Assembly: GCA_947453125.1 (NCBI GenBank) | Contig: CANGGC010000138.1 | Span: 1-6,888 of the forward strand | Reading direction: 5' to 3' | Length of the DNA stretch: 6,888 bases | Source of the DNA: Planctomycetaceae bacterium | GTDB lineage: Bacteria > Planctomycetota > Planctomycetia > Pirellulales > UBA1268 | Part shown: in pieces, positions 5,627-6,888 of the stretch | Layout: every line of letters begins with the position of its first letter | How positions within the stretch are numbered: the first letter of the stretch is position 1 | Position numbers and translations under genes: made by a program | The notes under the pieces: model-generated | What the model saw: only the letters and a program-made list of their open reading frames with translations | Database searches by the model: none | What the model was told of the DNA's origin: nothing

Positions 5627-5656
5627 CGAACCGCCGGACAGTCTAGCGGCGATTCG
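5627..5656 (-). terminator. Hairpin after the sensor kinase stop codon
   Basis: On the minus-strand RNA, CGAAUCGCCG (5656 to 5647) pairs with CGGCGGUUCG (5636 to 5627) around a 10-nt loop. All ten positions pair if one U-G wobble is allowed. On the plus strand the same position would be an A-C mismatch, so the fold favours minus-strand transcripts. It begins seven bases after the kinase stop codon and has no U-tract. It may be a terminator of non-classical type, an RNase-blocking 3' end, or a processing site between kinase and rnhA. Confidence 0.4.
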
Positions 5657-5663
5657 GAGGCTG

Positions 5664-6888
<1,225 letters not shown>

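Overview
The window is strongly GC-rich bacterial chromosome, densely packed, with short spacers and no rRNA, tRNA, CRISPR array or insertion sequence that I could find. A futalosine-pathway menaquinone gene, a RecG with a variant motif VI, an addiction module, and a heme-c sensor kinase of a style I associate with Planctomycetes together suggest a planctomycete (Pirellulales-like). That assignment is inference, because no phylogenetic marker is present.

Layout from left to right. (1) Minus strand, 1-485, cut by the left edge: a metallophosphoesterase that closely resembles the phosphatase domain of bacterial Pnkp (RNA end-healing) but starts without the kinase domain. (2) A 224-bp divergent spacer. 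(3) Plus strand, 710-1852: mqnE, aminofutalosine synthase. (4) Minus strand, 1843-2133: an unrecognised 96-residue protein whose 3' end overlaps mqnE tail to tail by 10 bp. (5) A 155-bp divergent spacer holding a perfect 9-bp inverted repeat, whose arms each contain a TATACT -10-like box pointing outward. (6) Plus strand, 2289-2811: a type II toxin-antitoxin pair (TIGR02574-type antitoxin, RelE/ParE-type toxin) overlapping by 8 bp. (7) A 41-bp convergent spacer with a candidate two-way terminator. (8) Minus strand, 6888 down to 2853: a co-directional run of sensor histidine kinase (cut by the right edge), rnhA (RNase HI) and recG.

The genes are mostly functionally separate. rnhA and recG form the clearest pair, since both remove RNA-DNA hybrids or R-loops and support replication-fork rescue. 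The kinase upstream of them is probably a redox or ligand sensor, because the last visible part of its extracytoplasmic domain carries a CxxCH heme-c motif directly before the transmembrane segment. Both spacers in this run contain a good hairpin immediately after the upstream stop codon. recG lacks a Shine-Dalgarno site but has a TAAACT box six bases before its ATG, so it may be separately transcribed as a leaderless mRNA.

I see no new multi-gene system that can be demonstrated from the sequence alone. The best leads are the kinase-less Pnkp-like phosphatase, the heme-c kinase, the symmetric divergent promoter of the toxin-antitoxin locus, and the recG leader. The longest gene-free stretch is 224 bp.
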